37,854 bases of DNA, from positions 1-37,854 of the forward strand of contig JAFWQT010000139.1 in NCBI GenBank assembly GCA_017508965.1. Direction: 5' to 3'. Origin of the DNA: Prevotella sp. (lineage in GTDB: Bacteria > Bacteroidota > Bacteroidia > Bacteroidales > Bacteroidaceae). Shown here in pieces: positions 14,331 to 22,804 of this stretch; position 1 is the stretch's first letter, and each line of letters opens with the position of its first letter. A model generated the notes under the pieces. The model saw only the letters and a program-made list of their open reading frames with translations. It searched no databases and had not been told where the DNA came from. Made by a program: the position numbers and the translations under genes.

Positions 14331-15424
14331 TGAAGTATTTGGATTTAAAACGAATCAACGAGCCCTACGAGCATGCAGCCGACGAGGTGCTGCGCAGCGG
14401 ATGGTATTTGCGGGGAGAGGCCACACGTCGCTTCGAGCAGAACTATGCGAAATACATTGGAACGAAATATTGCATCGGTTGTGGCAATGGTTTAGATGCT
14501 CTTACACTCATTTTGCGTGCCTATAAGGAAATGGGCGTGATGAAGGACGGCGATGAAATTATTGTGCCTGCCAACACTTATATTGCCAGTATTCTTGCCA
14601 TCACTGAAAACCGCCTTGTGCCCGTCCTCATAGAACCCGACATCCATACGCTTCAGATTGATGACGAACTCATCGAACAAGCCATCACAGCGCGTACACG
14701 CGCCATCATGATTGTTCATCTTTATGGCCGTTGTGCATATACCGAACGAATTGGTGACATTTGCCACCGACATGGATTAAAGCTGATTGAGGATAACGCA
14801 CAGGCTCATGGCTGTAAATATAAGGAAATGCGAACAGGTTCTCTCGGAGACGCTGCAGGCCATAGTTTCTACCCCACAAAAAACCTCGGCGCTCTCGGAG
14901 ATGCAGGAGCCGTAACCACTGATGATGAAGAATTGGCCAAAATGATTCGCGCCATTGCGAACTATGGCAGCGAACGTCGTTATGTATTCGACTATATCGG
15001 GCGCAACTCTCGTATGGACGAATTGCAGGCAGCCATTCTTGATGCAAAGCTACATGACCTCGATGCCATGAACGAGCGCCGGAAGGCTATAGCTGCTATT
15101 TATATTAATAATGTAAGACATCCGGACATTATTATCCCCCAGTCTGACGGGGACAACGTTTATCACATATTTCCTATTCTCACGGCACGCCGCGACGAAC
15201 TCCGCCAGTATCTCTTGGCACATGACGTTGAAACCGAAATCCACTACCCTATTCCACCACATCAGCAGAAATGCTACTCGCAATGGAACGCCCTTTCGCT
15301 GCCTGTCACCGAACGCATTCACCGCGAAGAATTGTCATTGCCCTGCCATCCTGCCATGAAACAAGAAGAGGCCGACCATGTGGTCAGCCTCCTCAATCAA
15401 TTTACGGCATCAAAAGAACTGTGA
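14327..15424 (+). CDS. fdtB: dTDP-3-keto-6-deoxyhexose aminotransferase (FdtB/QdtB type)
   Basis: PLP-dependent aminotransferase of the DegT/DnrJ/EryC1/StrS family, 365 residues, that installs the C3 amino group on the FdtA product. Landmarks are YLDLKRIN at the N terminus, the GCGNGLDALTLIL phosphate-cup segment (about 51-63), EDNAQAHG with the PLP-contacting aspartate, and the Schiff-base lysine in SFYPTKNLGALGDAG (Lys185). The ATG at 14327 forms an ATGA overlap with the GNAT stop; ATGs at 14318 and 14330 are also possible. The 3' end overlaps the convergent lutC gene by 23 bp. Confidence 0.92.
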   Translation: MMKYLDLKRINEPYEHAADEVLRSGWYLRGEATRRFEQNYAKYIGTKYCIGCGNGLDALTLILRAYKEMGVMKDGDEIIVPANTYIASILAITENRLVPVLIEPDIHTLQIDDELIEQAITARTRAIMIVHLYGRCAYTERIGDICHRHGLKLIEDNAQAHGCKYKEMRTGSLGDAAGHSFYPTKNLGALGDAGAVTTDDEELAKMIRAIANYGSERRYVFDYIGRNSRMDELQAAILDAKLHDLDAMNERRKAIAAIYINNVRHPDIIIPQSDGDNVYHIFPILTARRDELRQYLLAHDVETEIHYPIPPHQQKCYSQWNALSLPVTERIHREELSLPCHPAMKQEEADHVVSLLNQFTASKEL

Positions 15425-15992
15425 CGCTGCGTGCTGCCTGCGCGCCCATCACCAGCACCTGAGCAATATCTGCAGTCTTCGACGGACCGCTGATGAATGT
15501 TCCGTAGCCGTCGTATTCCTTGTCAAACTCGATGCGCTTATAAGCCTCGTGCATGTTGTTCACTATCTCGCTCTTCGGCATCAGGATAACTAGATTCTCC
15601 GAAATAAAACAGACGGCTTTTTCCTTCATTTGCTGTGGAATCCAAATGCAGCCGTTTTCCGCAACGCCAAACATTCCACGGATAACACCGACATCGGTAC
15701 CGTTCAAGTCGCGGGCACGCCCCACCGTGTCAGGATTTCTTGTGGCAACGGTTATTTCCGGCAGATTACTTGCAATCTCCTTGGCATCGGGATAGAGATC
15801 CTTAATCAGTTTATTGATATCACGCCCGGAATCCACTTCTATCACCTGTCCTCCCACGCTCTCGCTCATTTTTATGAACTGTACCAATGGGTCGGGATAA
15901 GTGATGGCCTTGATATCATCGAGCGAAGGCATGTCGTATTTCACCTTCACGTTCTCGCGATACCTTTTCAATATATCTTCTTTATTACTCAT
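15402..15992 (-). CDS. lutC: Lactate utilization protein C (LUD domain)
   Basis: A 196-residue LUD-domain protein (LutC/YkgG family), the third component of the LutABC complex that oxidises L-lactate to pyruvate. Characteristic segments are the MFGVAENGCIWI strand (about 129-140) and FISGPSKTADIAQVLVMGAQ (about 168-187), the usual signature SGPSxTxDI-x-x-x-x-x-G-x-QG-like region. It is the last gene of the leftward lutABC operon, 32 bp after lutB. Its final codons overlap those of fdtB on the other strand. Confidence 0.93.
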   Translation of the reverse strand: MSNKEDILKRYRENVKVKYDMPSLDDIKAITYPDPLVQFIKMSESVGGQVIEVDSGRDINKLIKDLYPDAKEIASNLPEITVATRNPDTVGRARDLNGTDVGVIRGMFGVAENGCIWIPQQMKEKAVCFISENLVILMPKSEIVNNMHEAYKRIEFDKEYDGYGTFISGPSKTADIAQVLVMGAQAARSVTVLLMP

Positions 15993-16024
15993 AATGTCAT
16001 TCTACAATTTACGGTTACACAAAT

Positions 16025-17392
16025 TCACACTTTACCTTTTTTCCAAAGCGTGTGGAAGGTTTGTTTCGGGAAAGTCATCATCTTATGTCCCTCGGCCCAC
16101 GGATTCAGTCCGCAGTTGATAAGGGCATCGGGAACGAAGTTGGCCAGCGGGGCAAACTTCAGCGCCGTGTTATACATGCCGCTGCTGCCAAAGACCAGGT
16201 TCATACCCTTACACATTATCTTCTTTTGGGGATTAGCCGTGCCGAATTCGTCCAACTGCTGACGCCACTGATAAATCTGGTCGCCAAGGTTCACTTTCAC
16301 CGGACAAACCGTCTGACAACTCAGGCAGAGCGTACAAGCCGAGACATTGCCGCTGTGCTGATACTTGTCGCGCAACATTCCGAGATTGATGCCGATAGGA
16401 CCGGGGATGAAATAACTATAGGAATAACCGCCCGAACGACGATACACCGGACAGGTGTTCATGCACGAACCGCAGCGAATGCACTTCAGCACTTCCCAAT
16501 GCTCTTCGTTGCCCACCCATTCCGAGCGTCCGTTGTCCACCAGGATAATGTGCATCGGTGCAGCCGTCGGACGAGCCTTGCGGAAATGCGAGGTATAAGT
16601 TGTGGTGGGCTGTCCCGTACCTGCACGGCAGAGCATGCGCTGGAACACAGCCAGACTGTCGTAGTTGGGGATTACCTTCTCCAAGCCCATGGCAGCAATG
16701 TGCAGTTTGGGGCACGAAGTGCTCATGTCGGCATTGCCTTCGTTGGTGCACACCACGATGTCACCCGTCTCGGCAATTCCGAAGTTTGCGCCCGTCATTC
16801 CTGCATCTGCCGTCAGGAATTCATTGCGCAGACTCAATCGGGCCTGGTAAGTGAGATACGTGGGGTCGTGATTTCCTTTTTCCGAGCCAAGCTTCTCCTC
16901 GAACAACTCGCCCACGTCGTCGTGATTCAAGTGAATAGCCGGCATCACGATATGGCTGGGCTTCTGTCCTTTCAGCTGAATGATGCGCTCGCCAAGGTCG
17001 GTCTCCACCACTTCAATGCCGTTCTTCTCAAGATAAGGATTCATCTCGCACTCCTCGGTAAGCATCGACTTCGACTTCACTATCTTCTTAACGTTGGCTT
17101 TCTTCAGGATGCCCAGCACGATTTCGTTAAACTCCTGCGCGTCTTTTGCCCAGTGCACGATGCAACCGTTCTTCTCGGCATTGGTAGAAAACTGTTCCAG
17201 ATACTCGTCCAAATGAGTCACGGTATGACGCTTGATCTGAGACGCCTTCTCGCGCAACTGCTCCCATTCTTCCAGGCCATAGGCCATGTTGTCTCGCTTG
17301 GTACGCACGCTCCAGAAGGTAGCGTCGTGCCATTTTGCATATGTCTGGTTCTTTAAGAACTCTTTTGCTGCTTTACTGTGTCCTGTACTCAT
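16025..17392 (-). CDS. lutB: Lactate utilization protein B (iron-sulfur)
   Basis: A 455-residue protein combining an N-terminal LUD domain (about 70-300) with a ferredoxin-like domain carrying two cysteine clusters, CIRCGSCMNTCPVY (about 308-321) and CTLCLSCQTVCPVK (about 358-371), each able to bind a 4Fe-4S cluster. Family signatures ETGDIVVCTNEGN and GMTGANFGIAETG are visible around residues 200-220. It is the electron-transfer core of the L-lactate oxidation complex. It lies 34 bp after lutA in the same direction. Confidence 0.95.
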   Translation of the reverse strand: MSTGHSKAAKEFLKNQTYAKWHDATFWSVRTKRDNMAYGLEEWEQLREKASQIKRHTVTHLDEYLEQFSTNAEKNGCIVHWAKDAQEFNEIVLGILKKANVKKIVKSKSMLTEECEMNPYLEKNGIEVVETDLGERIIQLKGQKPSHIVMPAIHLNHDDVGELFEEKLGSEKGNHDPTYLTYQARLSLRNEFLTADAGMTGANFGIAETGDIVVCTNEGNADMSTSCPKLHIAAMGLEKVIPNYDSLAVFQRMLCRAGTGQPTTTYTSHFRKARPTAAPMHIILVDNGRSEWVGNEEHWEVLKCIRCGSCMNTCPVYRRSGGYSYSYFIPGPIGINLGMLRDKYQHSGNVSACTLCLSCQTVCPVKVNLGDQIYQWRQQLDEFGTANPQKKIMCKGMNLVFGSSGMYNTALKFAPLANFVPDALINCGLNPWAEGHKMMTFPKQTFHTLWKKGKV

Positions 17393-17426
17393 AATGTTTT
17401 CGTTATTACGTTATAACGTTTGTCGA

Positions 17427-18161
17427 TTATAATCCTGCGGCCAGAATTTCAACTACATGCTTGAACTTGATGTTCATGCCTTCTTTCTTAGCCACACCGG
17501 CCATGTGCATCAGACAAGAACAGTCGGGACCTGTTACGTATTCGGCACCCGTCTGCATGTGTCTTTGCACCTTGTCCTGGCCCATCTTAGCACAGATGGC
17601 TGTTTCCTCAACCGAGAACATGCCACCGAAACCGCAGCACTCGTCGGGACGCTCGGGCTCTACTACCTCACAGCCATCGACCAATTGCAGCAGGTCGCGA
17701 ATCTTGTTGAACTTCTTCACATGTTCTTCCGACGGAGAAGAAAGTCCCAGTTCCCTGACGCCATGGCACGAATTGTGCAGGCTCACCTTGTGGGGGAATG
17801 TTCCAAGAGCATGGTCCACCTTCACCACATCGTGCAGGAACTCAACTACATCCATGCATTTCTTGGCCGTCACGCACTCATGCCCGGCCATCAGCCGTTC
17901 ATAGTTGATTCTCACGAAAGCCGTACAGCTCACCGAAGGAGCCACCACATAGTCGAAGCCTTTGAATTTCTCTTCAAACTTCTCGGCCAGCGGCACAGCC
18001 ATTTTCTCGAATCCGGCGTTTGCCATCGGTTGCCCGCAACACGTCTGACCTTCAGGATAGTCCACGTCTAATCCCAAATGCTTCAACAGCTTATACGTGG
18101 CCACACCTACCTCCGGATAGAGTGCGTCCACATAACAGGGGATGAATAGTCCGATTTTCAT
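17427..18161 (-). CDS. lutA: Lactate utilization protein A (CCG-domain)
   Basis: A 244-residue (Fe-S)-binding protein with two cysteine-rich CCG domains: PCYVDALYP (9-17) with TCCGQPMANAG (about 50-60), and HNSCHGVRELG (about 138-148) with ECCGFGGMFSV (about 185-195). This matches LutA/YkgE, the subunit resembling the glycolate oxidase and heterodisulfide reductase CCG proteins. I chose the ATG at 18161, giving the family N terminus MKIGLFIPC; the in-frame start at 18191 adds ten residues with no family support. First gene of lutABC. Confidence 0.95.
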   Translation of the reverse strand: MKIGLFIPCYVDALYPEVGVATYKLLKHLGLDVDYPEGQTCCGQPMANAGFEKMAVPLAEKFEEKFKGFDYVVAPSVSCTAFVRINYERLMAGHECVTAKKCMDVVEFLHDVVKVDHALGTFPHKVSLHNSCHGVRELGLSSPSEEHVKKFNKIRDLLQLVDGCEVVEPERPDECCGFGGMFSVEETAICAKMGQDKVQRHMQTGAEYVTGPDCSCLMHMAGVAKKEGMNIKFKHVVEILAAGL

Positions 18162-18208
18162 AATGATTTTGCTTAACAGATTTTTAGTCAATGTTTTTCT
18201 TCTGAGTG

Positions 18209-18216
18209 CAAATATA
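18209..18216 (-). promoter_or_regulatory. Probable -7 element for lutABC
   Basis: On the - strand the bases read TATATTTG, matching TAnnTTTG, 47 bp upstream of the lutA ATG. The 152-bp gap to topB carries divergent promoters; no operator-like palindrome is obvious and no lutR-type regulator is adjacent. Confidence 0.5.
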
Positions 18217-18277
18217 ATAAAAATTTCGCCAACACCTTTATTTTTCTTCGTTTTTTTTCAGTGTCGATTATTTTTTT

Positions 18278-18285
18278 TATCTTTG
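18278..18285 (+). promoter_or_regulatory. Probable -7 element for topB
   Basis: TATCTTTG matches TAnnTTTG and lies 28 bp before the topB ATG, preceded by runs of T with no clean TTTG at -33. It is divergent from the lutABC promoter. Confidence 0.5.
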
Positions 18286-18313
18286 CAGGCCAAATCATTT
18301 ATAAAAAGCGAAA

Positions 18314-20149
18314 ATGGTAGTTTGCATTGCAGAGAAACCCAGCGTGGCACGCGACATTGCCCGCATCATCGGAGCCAACAGTTCTCATCAGGGCTACATG
18401 GAAGGTAACGGCTATCAGGTGACGTGGACTTTCGGCCACCTGTGCACCCTGAAAGAACCCCACGACTACACCCCGATGTGGAAGACGTGGAGCCTCTCGT
18501 CGCTGCCCATGATTCCCCAGCGCTTCGGCATCAAGCTCATCGAGGAGGAGAGCATCAAGAAGCAGTTCGCCATCATCGAGAAACTGATGCAGGCGGCCGA
18601 CGGCATCGTCAACTGCGGCGACGCCGGACAAGAGGGTGAACTCATCCAGCGATGGGTGATGCAGAAGGCACAGGCCAAGTGTCCGGTAAAGCGTCTGTGG
18701 ATTTCGTCGATGACCGACGAGGCCATCCGCGAAGGCTTCCGCCAGCTGAAAGACCAGGCAGAATACCAGCCGCTTTATCTGGCAGGACTTTCACGCGCCA
18801 TCGGCGACTGGATTCTCGGCATGAATGCCACGCGTCTCTACACGCTGAAATATGGTCAGAACAAACAGGTGCTTTCCATCGGACGCGTACAGACGCCGAC
18901 GCTGGCACTCATCGTGAACCGCCAGAAAGAAATCGACAGTTTCAAGCCCGAACCCTATTGGGTGCTCTCCACCATCTATCGCGACACCACCTTCACAGCC
19001 ACTCAGGGCAAATTCATGAGCAAGGAAGAGGGCGAAAAGGCTTTCCAACTCATTGCCGACAAGCCCTTCGAAGTAACCAGCGTGCAGAAGAAGGCCGGAA
19101 AGGAATTGCCTCCACAGCTCTACGACCTCACTTCGCTCCAGGTTGACTGCAACAAGAAGTTCGGCTATTCGGCCGAAATGACGCTCAATCTCATACAAAG
19201 TCTTTACGAGAAAAAGTTCACCACCTATCCCCGCGTCGATACCCAATACCTTTCCGACGATATCTATCCCAAGTGCCCGGGCATCATGAACGGACTCTTT
19301 CAGACACGCTTCGGCAACGTGGCGCCCTATGCAGAACTCGTCCGTCCACTTGGCGGCAAACCGCTGAAAAAGGACAAGAAAGTGTTCGACACCTCGAAGG
19401 TGACCGACCACCACGCCATCATCCCCACCGGCGTTCCGCCCCACGGACTGAGCGACATGGAGCAGCACGTGTTCGACCTCGTTGCCCGCCGCTTCATCGG
19501 AGCCTTCTATCCCGAGTGCAAATTCTCCACCACCACCGTCCTGGGCAAGGCCGGCGAAGTGGAGTTCAAGGTCACCGGCAAAGAAATCCTCGACCCGGGC
19601 TGGCGCGCCGTACAGTATGTGGCAGCATCACAACAACAACCCACCGACGAGGAAAAAGAGAAGAAAGACGAGGAACGCACCCTGCCCACCTTCGTGAAAG
19701 GCGAAAGCGGTCCCCACACCCCTACCCTCACCGAGAAGCAGACCACGCCTCCCCCCTACTACACCGAAGCCACGCTGCTGCGCGCCATGGAAACCGCCGG
19801 CAAGTTTGTGGAAGACGAAGAGCTGCGCGCTGCCCTGAAGGAGAACGGCATCGGCCGCCCCTCTTCGCGGGCAGGCATTATCGAAACACTTTTCAAGCGC
19901 CACTACATCCGGCGCGAGCGAAAGCGCCTGGTGGCCACTCCCACGGGCATCGAACTCATCGGTCTCATCAAGGAAGAACTGCTGAAAAGCTGCGAGCTGA
20001 CGGGCATCTGGGAAAAGAAGCTGCGCGACATCGAGCACCTTAAATACGACCCCGCTCAATTCATCCAGGAACTGAAGCAGCAAATCACCGTCATCGTCAA
20101 TCAGGTGCTCTCCGACAGCACCAACCGCCGTATCTCATCCGGACAATAA
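18314..20149 (+). CDS. topB: DNA topoisomerase III (type IA)
   Basis: A 611-residue type IA topoisomerase that passes single strands to unlink DNA. The TOPRIM domain shows CIAEKPSVARDIA (Glu7) and the acidic GDAGQEGE motif (Asp103, Glu107). The catalytic tyrosine is Tyr305 in FTTYPRVDT. The IGRVQTPTL segment (about 189-197) and the C-terminal ALKENGIGRPSSRAG motif are also characteristic. There are no C-terminal zinc fingers, as in TopB rather than TopA. Bacteroidota carry additional TopB copies on conjugative elements, but no mobility genes accompany this one, so it is probably the chromosomal enzyme. The porE-like gene follows after 28 bp. Confidence 0.95.
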   Translation: MVVCIAEKPSVARDIARIIGANSSHQGYMEGNGYQVTWTFGHLCTLKEPHDYTPMWKTWSLSSLPMIPQRFGIKLIEEESIKKQFAIIEKLMQAADGIVNCGDAGQEGELIQRWVMQKAQAKCPVKRLWISSMTDEAIREGFRQLKDQAEYQPLYLAGLSRAIGDWILGMNATRLYTLKYGQNKQVLSIGRVQTPTLALIVNRQKEIDSFKPEPYWVLSTIYRDTTFTATQGKFMSKEEGEKAFQLIADKPFEVTSVQKKAGKELPPQLYDLTSLQVDCNKKFGYSAEMTLNLIQSLYEKKFTTYPRVDTQYLSDDIYPKCPGIMNGLFQTRFGNVAPYAELVRPLGGKPLKKDKKVFDTSKVTDHHAIIPTGVPPHGLSDMEQHVFDLVARRFIGAFYPECKFSTTTVLGKAGEVEFKVTGKEILDPGWRAVQYVAASQQQPTDEEKEKKDEERTLPTFVKGESGPHTPTLTEKQTTPPPYYTEATLLRAMETAGKFVEDEELRAALKENGIGRPSSRAGIIETLFKRHYIRRERKRLVATPTGIELIGLIKEELLKSCELTGIWEKKLRDIEHLKYDPAQFIQELKQQITVIVNQVLSDSTNRRISSGQ

Positions 20150-20177
20150 AACGCCTTCCTTTCCGTTATATTGTTTG

Positions 20178-22232
20178 ATGACGAAAAAGTTCACCATATA
20201 TATATTATTGTGTCTGCTCCTCACCGCCTGCGGGGCCGACCATTATATGAAGAAAGGCGAAAAGGCGCTGGCCATCGGCGAATACTACGATGCCTCCGTC
20301 TACTTCAAGCGCGCCTATGCCTCCACTTCTGCCAAAGAGCGCGACCTGCGAGGCAAACGCGCCGGACGAATGGCCTACGCCTACCACAAGATGGGCTCAA
20401 CGCAGAAAGCCATTGCAGCCTACCGCAACCAGATTCGCTACAAGCAAGACTCGCTGCCCACTCATCTCGACTACGCCCGCCTGTTGCTCAAGAACGGCAA
20501 CTACAAGGAGGCCGCCGAAGAGTTTCAGGCAATTCTCGACTCCACTCCCAATAACCAGCTGGCCCGCGACGGACTGAAATCGGCGCTTACCGCTCCGCAA
20601 ATCAAGCAGCAGGGCTCGCGCTATACCGTCAAGAAGATGGACATCTTTAACTCGCGACGGTCTGATTTCTCCCCCATGCTTTGCGGCGACGAGCACGACC
20701 AGCTGTTCTTTACCTCAACTCGCAACGAGGCCCAAGGCGATGAACTCAGCGGCATCACGGGAACAAAGGCAGGCGACATATTCTATGCACAGAAAGACGA
20801 CAAGGGCAAATGGGGCAAGGTGCAGACCATCGAGAGCGGATTGAACACCGACCACGACGAGGGTGCCTGCTGTTTCTCGCCCGACCAGCGCGTGATGTAT
20901 TTCACCCAATGTGCCTCCGACCCCTCCTATCCCCGCTTTGCCACCATCATGACCAGCAACCGCTCGGATGCTGCCTGGGGCAAAGGGACGCTTCTTGAAA
21001 TCTCACGCGACACGCTCTCCAGCTATGCCCACCCCGCCATCTCGCCCGACGGTGAATGGCTCTACTTCGTCAGCGACATGCCCGGAGGCGAAGGCGGACT
21101 CGACATCTGGCGCGTGCGGCTCACGGCTGCCGGACTCGGAGGCGTGGAGAATCTTGGCAAACCCGTCAACACCGAGGGCGACGAGATGTTCCCGACATTC
21201 CGTCCCAACGGCGACCTCTATTTCTCCAGCGACGGTCATCCGGGCCTTGGCGGTCTCGATATTTTCATTGCCAAGGTGGGAAACGACCGTAAATACCACT
21301 TGGAGCACCCCGGCTATCCGCTCAACTCACAGGGCGACGACTTCGGAATGACCTTCGAGGGACCTCACAACCGCGGTTTCTTCTCGAGCAACCGAGGCGA
21401 CGGACGCGGGTGGGACCATATCTACTCGTTCGAAAATCCCGAAATAATCCAGACCATCAAGGGATGGGTTTACGAGATGGACGGCTACGAACTGCCTGCC
21501 GCCCAGGTGTATCTCGTGGGCAACGACGGCACCAACCTGAAGCTGTCCGTCAAGATGGACGGCTCGTTCGAGCAGGTGGTCGAGCCCGGAGTGGACTACG
21601 TGATGCTAGCCACCTGTCCTGGATTCCTGAACCACAAAGAGGAAATCAGCATCCGTCCGACGGAGAAATCCGAAGAGCACGTGCTGCAGTTCCCGCTGGC
21701 CAGCATCCGTGTGCCGGTCTTGATAGACAATATTTTCTACGACTTCGACAAGGCAACGCTGCGCCCCGAATCGTCAGCGGCACTCGACGAACTGGTGAAA
21801 ATGCTTCAGGAGAATTCCAACATCACCATCGAACTATCGGCCCATGCCGACTATCGCGGCTCGGCCAACTACAACAAGAACCTTTCGCAACGGCGTGCCG
21901 AGACCGTGGTACGCTATCTTATCGACCACGGCGTGGCCAAAGACCGCCTGACGCCCGTGGGCTACGGCAAGGAGAAGCCAAAGACCATACGCAAGAAAGT
22001 GGTTGAGAAATACCCGTGGCTGAAGGAGAACGACGTGCTCACCGAGGAATTTATCAAGGCGCTCGACCCCGAGAAGCAGGAGATTTGCAACCAGCTGAAC
22101 CGCCGCACCGAGTTCACCGTGCTGCGCACCACCTACGGAATGTTCGACGAAAAGGGCCAGCTGAAGAATCCTCCCAAGCCTAAGCCAAAAGAAGAAACCG
22201 GCTCCGACGATGATTTCTACTTAGATTTCTAA
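20178..22232 (+). CDS. porE: PorE-like OmpA-family lipoprotein of the type IX secretion system
   Basis: A 684-residue lipoprotein (lipobox LLTAC, Cys18) with four recognisable parts: TPR-like helices (about 25-135), a beta-propeller built of PD40-type repeats such as SPDGEWLYFVSD and RPNGDLYFSSDG (about 150-420), a small carboxypeptidase-regulatory-like beta domain (about 425-505), and a C-terminal OmpA domain (about 510-640) with FYDFDKATLRPES and NKNLSQRRAETV that binds peptidoglycan. This order is that of PorE (PG1058) of Porphyromonas gingivalis, which anchors the type IX secretion machinery to the cell wall. The start is the ATG at 20178; a TTG immediately before it is less likely. Other OmpA/PD40 paralogues exist, so assignment to PorE rests on the domain order. 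Confidence 0.83.
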   Translation: MTKKFTIYILLCLLLTACGADHYMKKGEKALAIGEYYDASVYFKRAYASTSAKERDLRGKRAGRMAYAYHKMGSTQKAIAAYRNQIRYKQDSLPTHLDYARLLLKNGNYKEAAEEFQAILDSTPNNQLARDGLKSALTAPQIKQQGSRYTVKKMDIFNSRRSDFSPMLCGDEHDQLFFTSTRNEAQGDELSGITGTKAGDIFYAQKDDKGKWGKVQTIESGLNTDHDEGACCFSPDQRVMYFTQCASDPSYPRFATIMTSNRSDAAWGKGTLLEISRDTLSSYAHPAISPDGEWLYFVSDMPGGEGGLDIWRVRLTAAGLGGVENLGKPVNTEGDEMFPTFRPNGDLYFSSDGHPGLGGLDIFIAKVGNDRKYHLEHPGYPLNSQGDDFGMTFEGPHNRGFFSSNRGDGRGWDHIYSFENPEIIQTIKGWVYEMDGYELPAAQVYLVGNDGTNLKLSVKMDGSFEQVVEPGVDYVMLATCPGFLNHKEEISIRPTEKSEEHVLQFPLASIRVPVLIDNIFYDFDKATLRPESSAALDELVKMLQENSNITIELSAHADYRGSANYNKNLSQRRAETVVRYLIDHGVAKDRLTPVGYGKEKPKTIRKKVVEKYPWLKENDVLTEEFIKALDPEKQEICNQLNRRTEFTVLRTTYGMFDEKGQLKNPPKPKPKEETGSDDDFYLDF

Positions 22233-22321
22233 CGGTTGGCAGTTCAGAATAATCCTTACATTTCTGCTTCAGCAATCCGAAGCAAAGTAGCGAAAAGAAT
22301 CAGGGATTTGGGTGGATAAAA

Positions 22322-22497
22322 TGCTTTTAAAGTGCAGAAAGCAGGCTTCCGCCCATCAAAAGACAGGCTTTTAAAGTTCAAATAATAGGCTTTTGAAGTT
22401 CAAAAGATAATCATTTAAAGTTCGGATAAAGTTCATTTAGACTGTAATTGGGCCCTAATTACAGTCTAAAAGCCTATGATTTAAAGTTCAGATGATT
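22322..22497. repeat. Eight degenerate 22-bp units in strict phase
   Basis: Cutting 22322-22497 into 22-bp pieces places a shared core, TTTAAAGTTC or a one-base variant, at the same position in five of eight units (starts of the core: 22326, 22370, 22392, 22414, 22480). Several units begin GGCTT. Units 6 and 7 (22432-22475) carry instead a palindrome with 14-bp arms (22436-22449 and 22457-22470) around GGGCCCT, in phase with the rest. An extra half-phase copy of the core end (ATAAAGTTC, 22426-22434) lies 11 bp from a full copy. No long reading frame crosses it. Confidence 0.75.
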
Positions 22498-22500
22498 TTT

Positions 22501-22527
22501 GGAGAAAGCCAAAACGCTGCTTTCTCC
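22501..22527 (+). terminator. Hairpin, possible terminator
   Basis: GGAGAAAGC (22501-22509) and GCTTTCTCC (22519-22527) form a perfect 9-bp stem with a 9-base loop. A T-rich but interrupted stretch follows (22528-22544). It is 270 bp beyond porE, so it may end read-through transcripts or a small RNA from the repeat region rather than porE itself. Confidence 0.4.
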
Positions 22528-22551
22528 TTCTAAAGGTTTTATTATCAATAA

Positions 22552-22662
22552 GTTGCAAAAAACGTCTCAAAACTCGCGTATTTGCCGCCAAAAGTACATT
22601 TGATGAATTTCGCGCGAGTCTCAACGCACCAAAAATCAGAATTATCTTGACGTTTCTTCAAC
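22552..22662. repeat. Nested inverted repeats, possible structured element
   Basis: An outer imperfect inverted repeat pairs 22552-22566 with 22649-22662 (GTTGnAAnAAACGTC type), and inside it ACTCGCG (22572-22578) pairs perfectly with CGCGAGT (22613-22619). The centre (22589-22602) contains back-to-back -7-like boxes for both strands. It could be a small RNA, a MITE remnant or a protein-binding region. Sequence from here to 22754 has no gene. Confidence 0.45.
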
Positions 22663-22754
22663 TTGCCTTATACAAAGATAAAGCCTCTTCGCCCAATGAG
22701 TTTGGACGTAAGACAGGTTTTTATAATGAATAATGCAAGAAAAAGGGGCGGAAG

Positions 22755-22786
22755 TTTGCATTTGTGCGCGCTATGTCGTACTTTTG
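22755..22786 (+). promoter_or_regulatory. Promoter of the HGSNAT/NagX-like gene
   Basis: TTTG at 22755-22758 and TACTTTTG at 22779-22786 are separated by 20 bp, fitting the -33/-7 pattern. Transcription should start at about 22792, leaving a 13-base leader before the ATG at 22805. Confidence 0.65.
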
Positions 22787-22804
22787 TAAAATAAAAAAAA
22801 GATT

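Noticed and set aside
16052-17356. 434-residue + strand frame opposite lutB
   Set aside because: It is a shadow of lutB with high His/Leu/Arg content and no recognisable motif; lutB on the - strand has clear iron-sulfur motifs.
22322-22497. CRISPR array
   Set aside because: Units are only 22 bp with degenerate cores and variable tails of about 7-8 bases, too short for spacers, and no cas genes are nearby.
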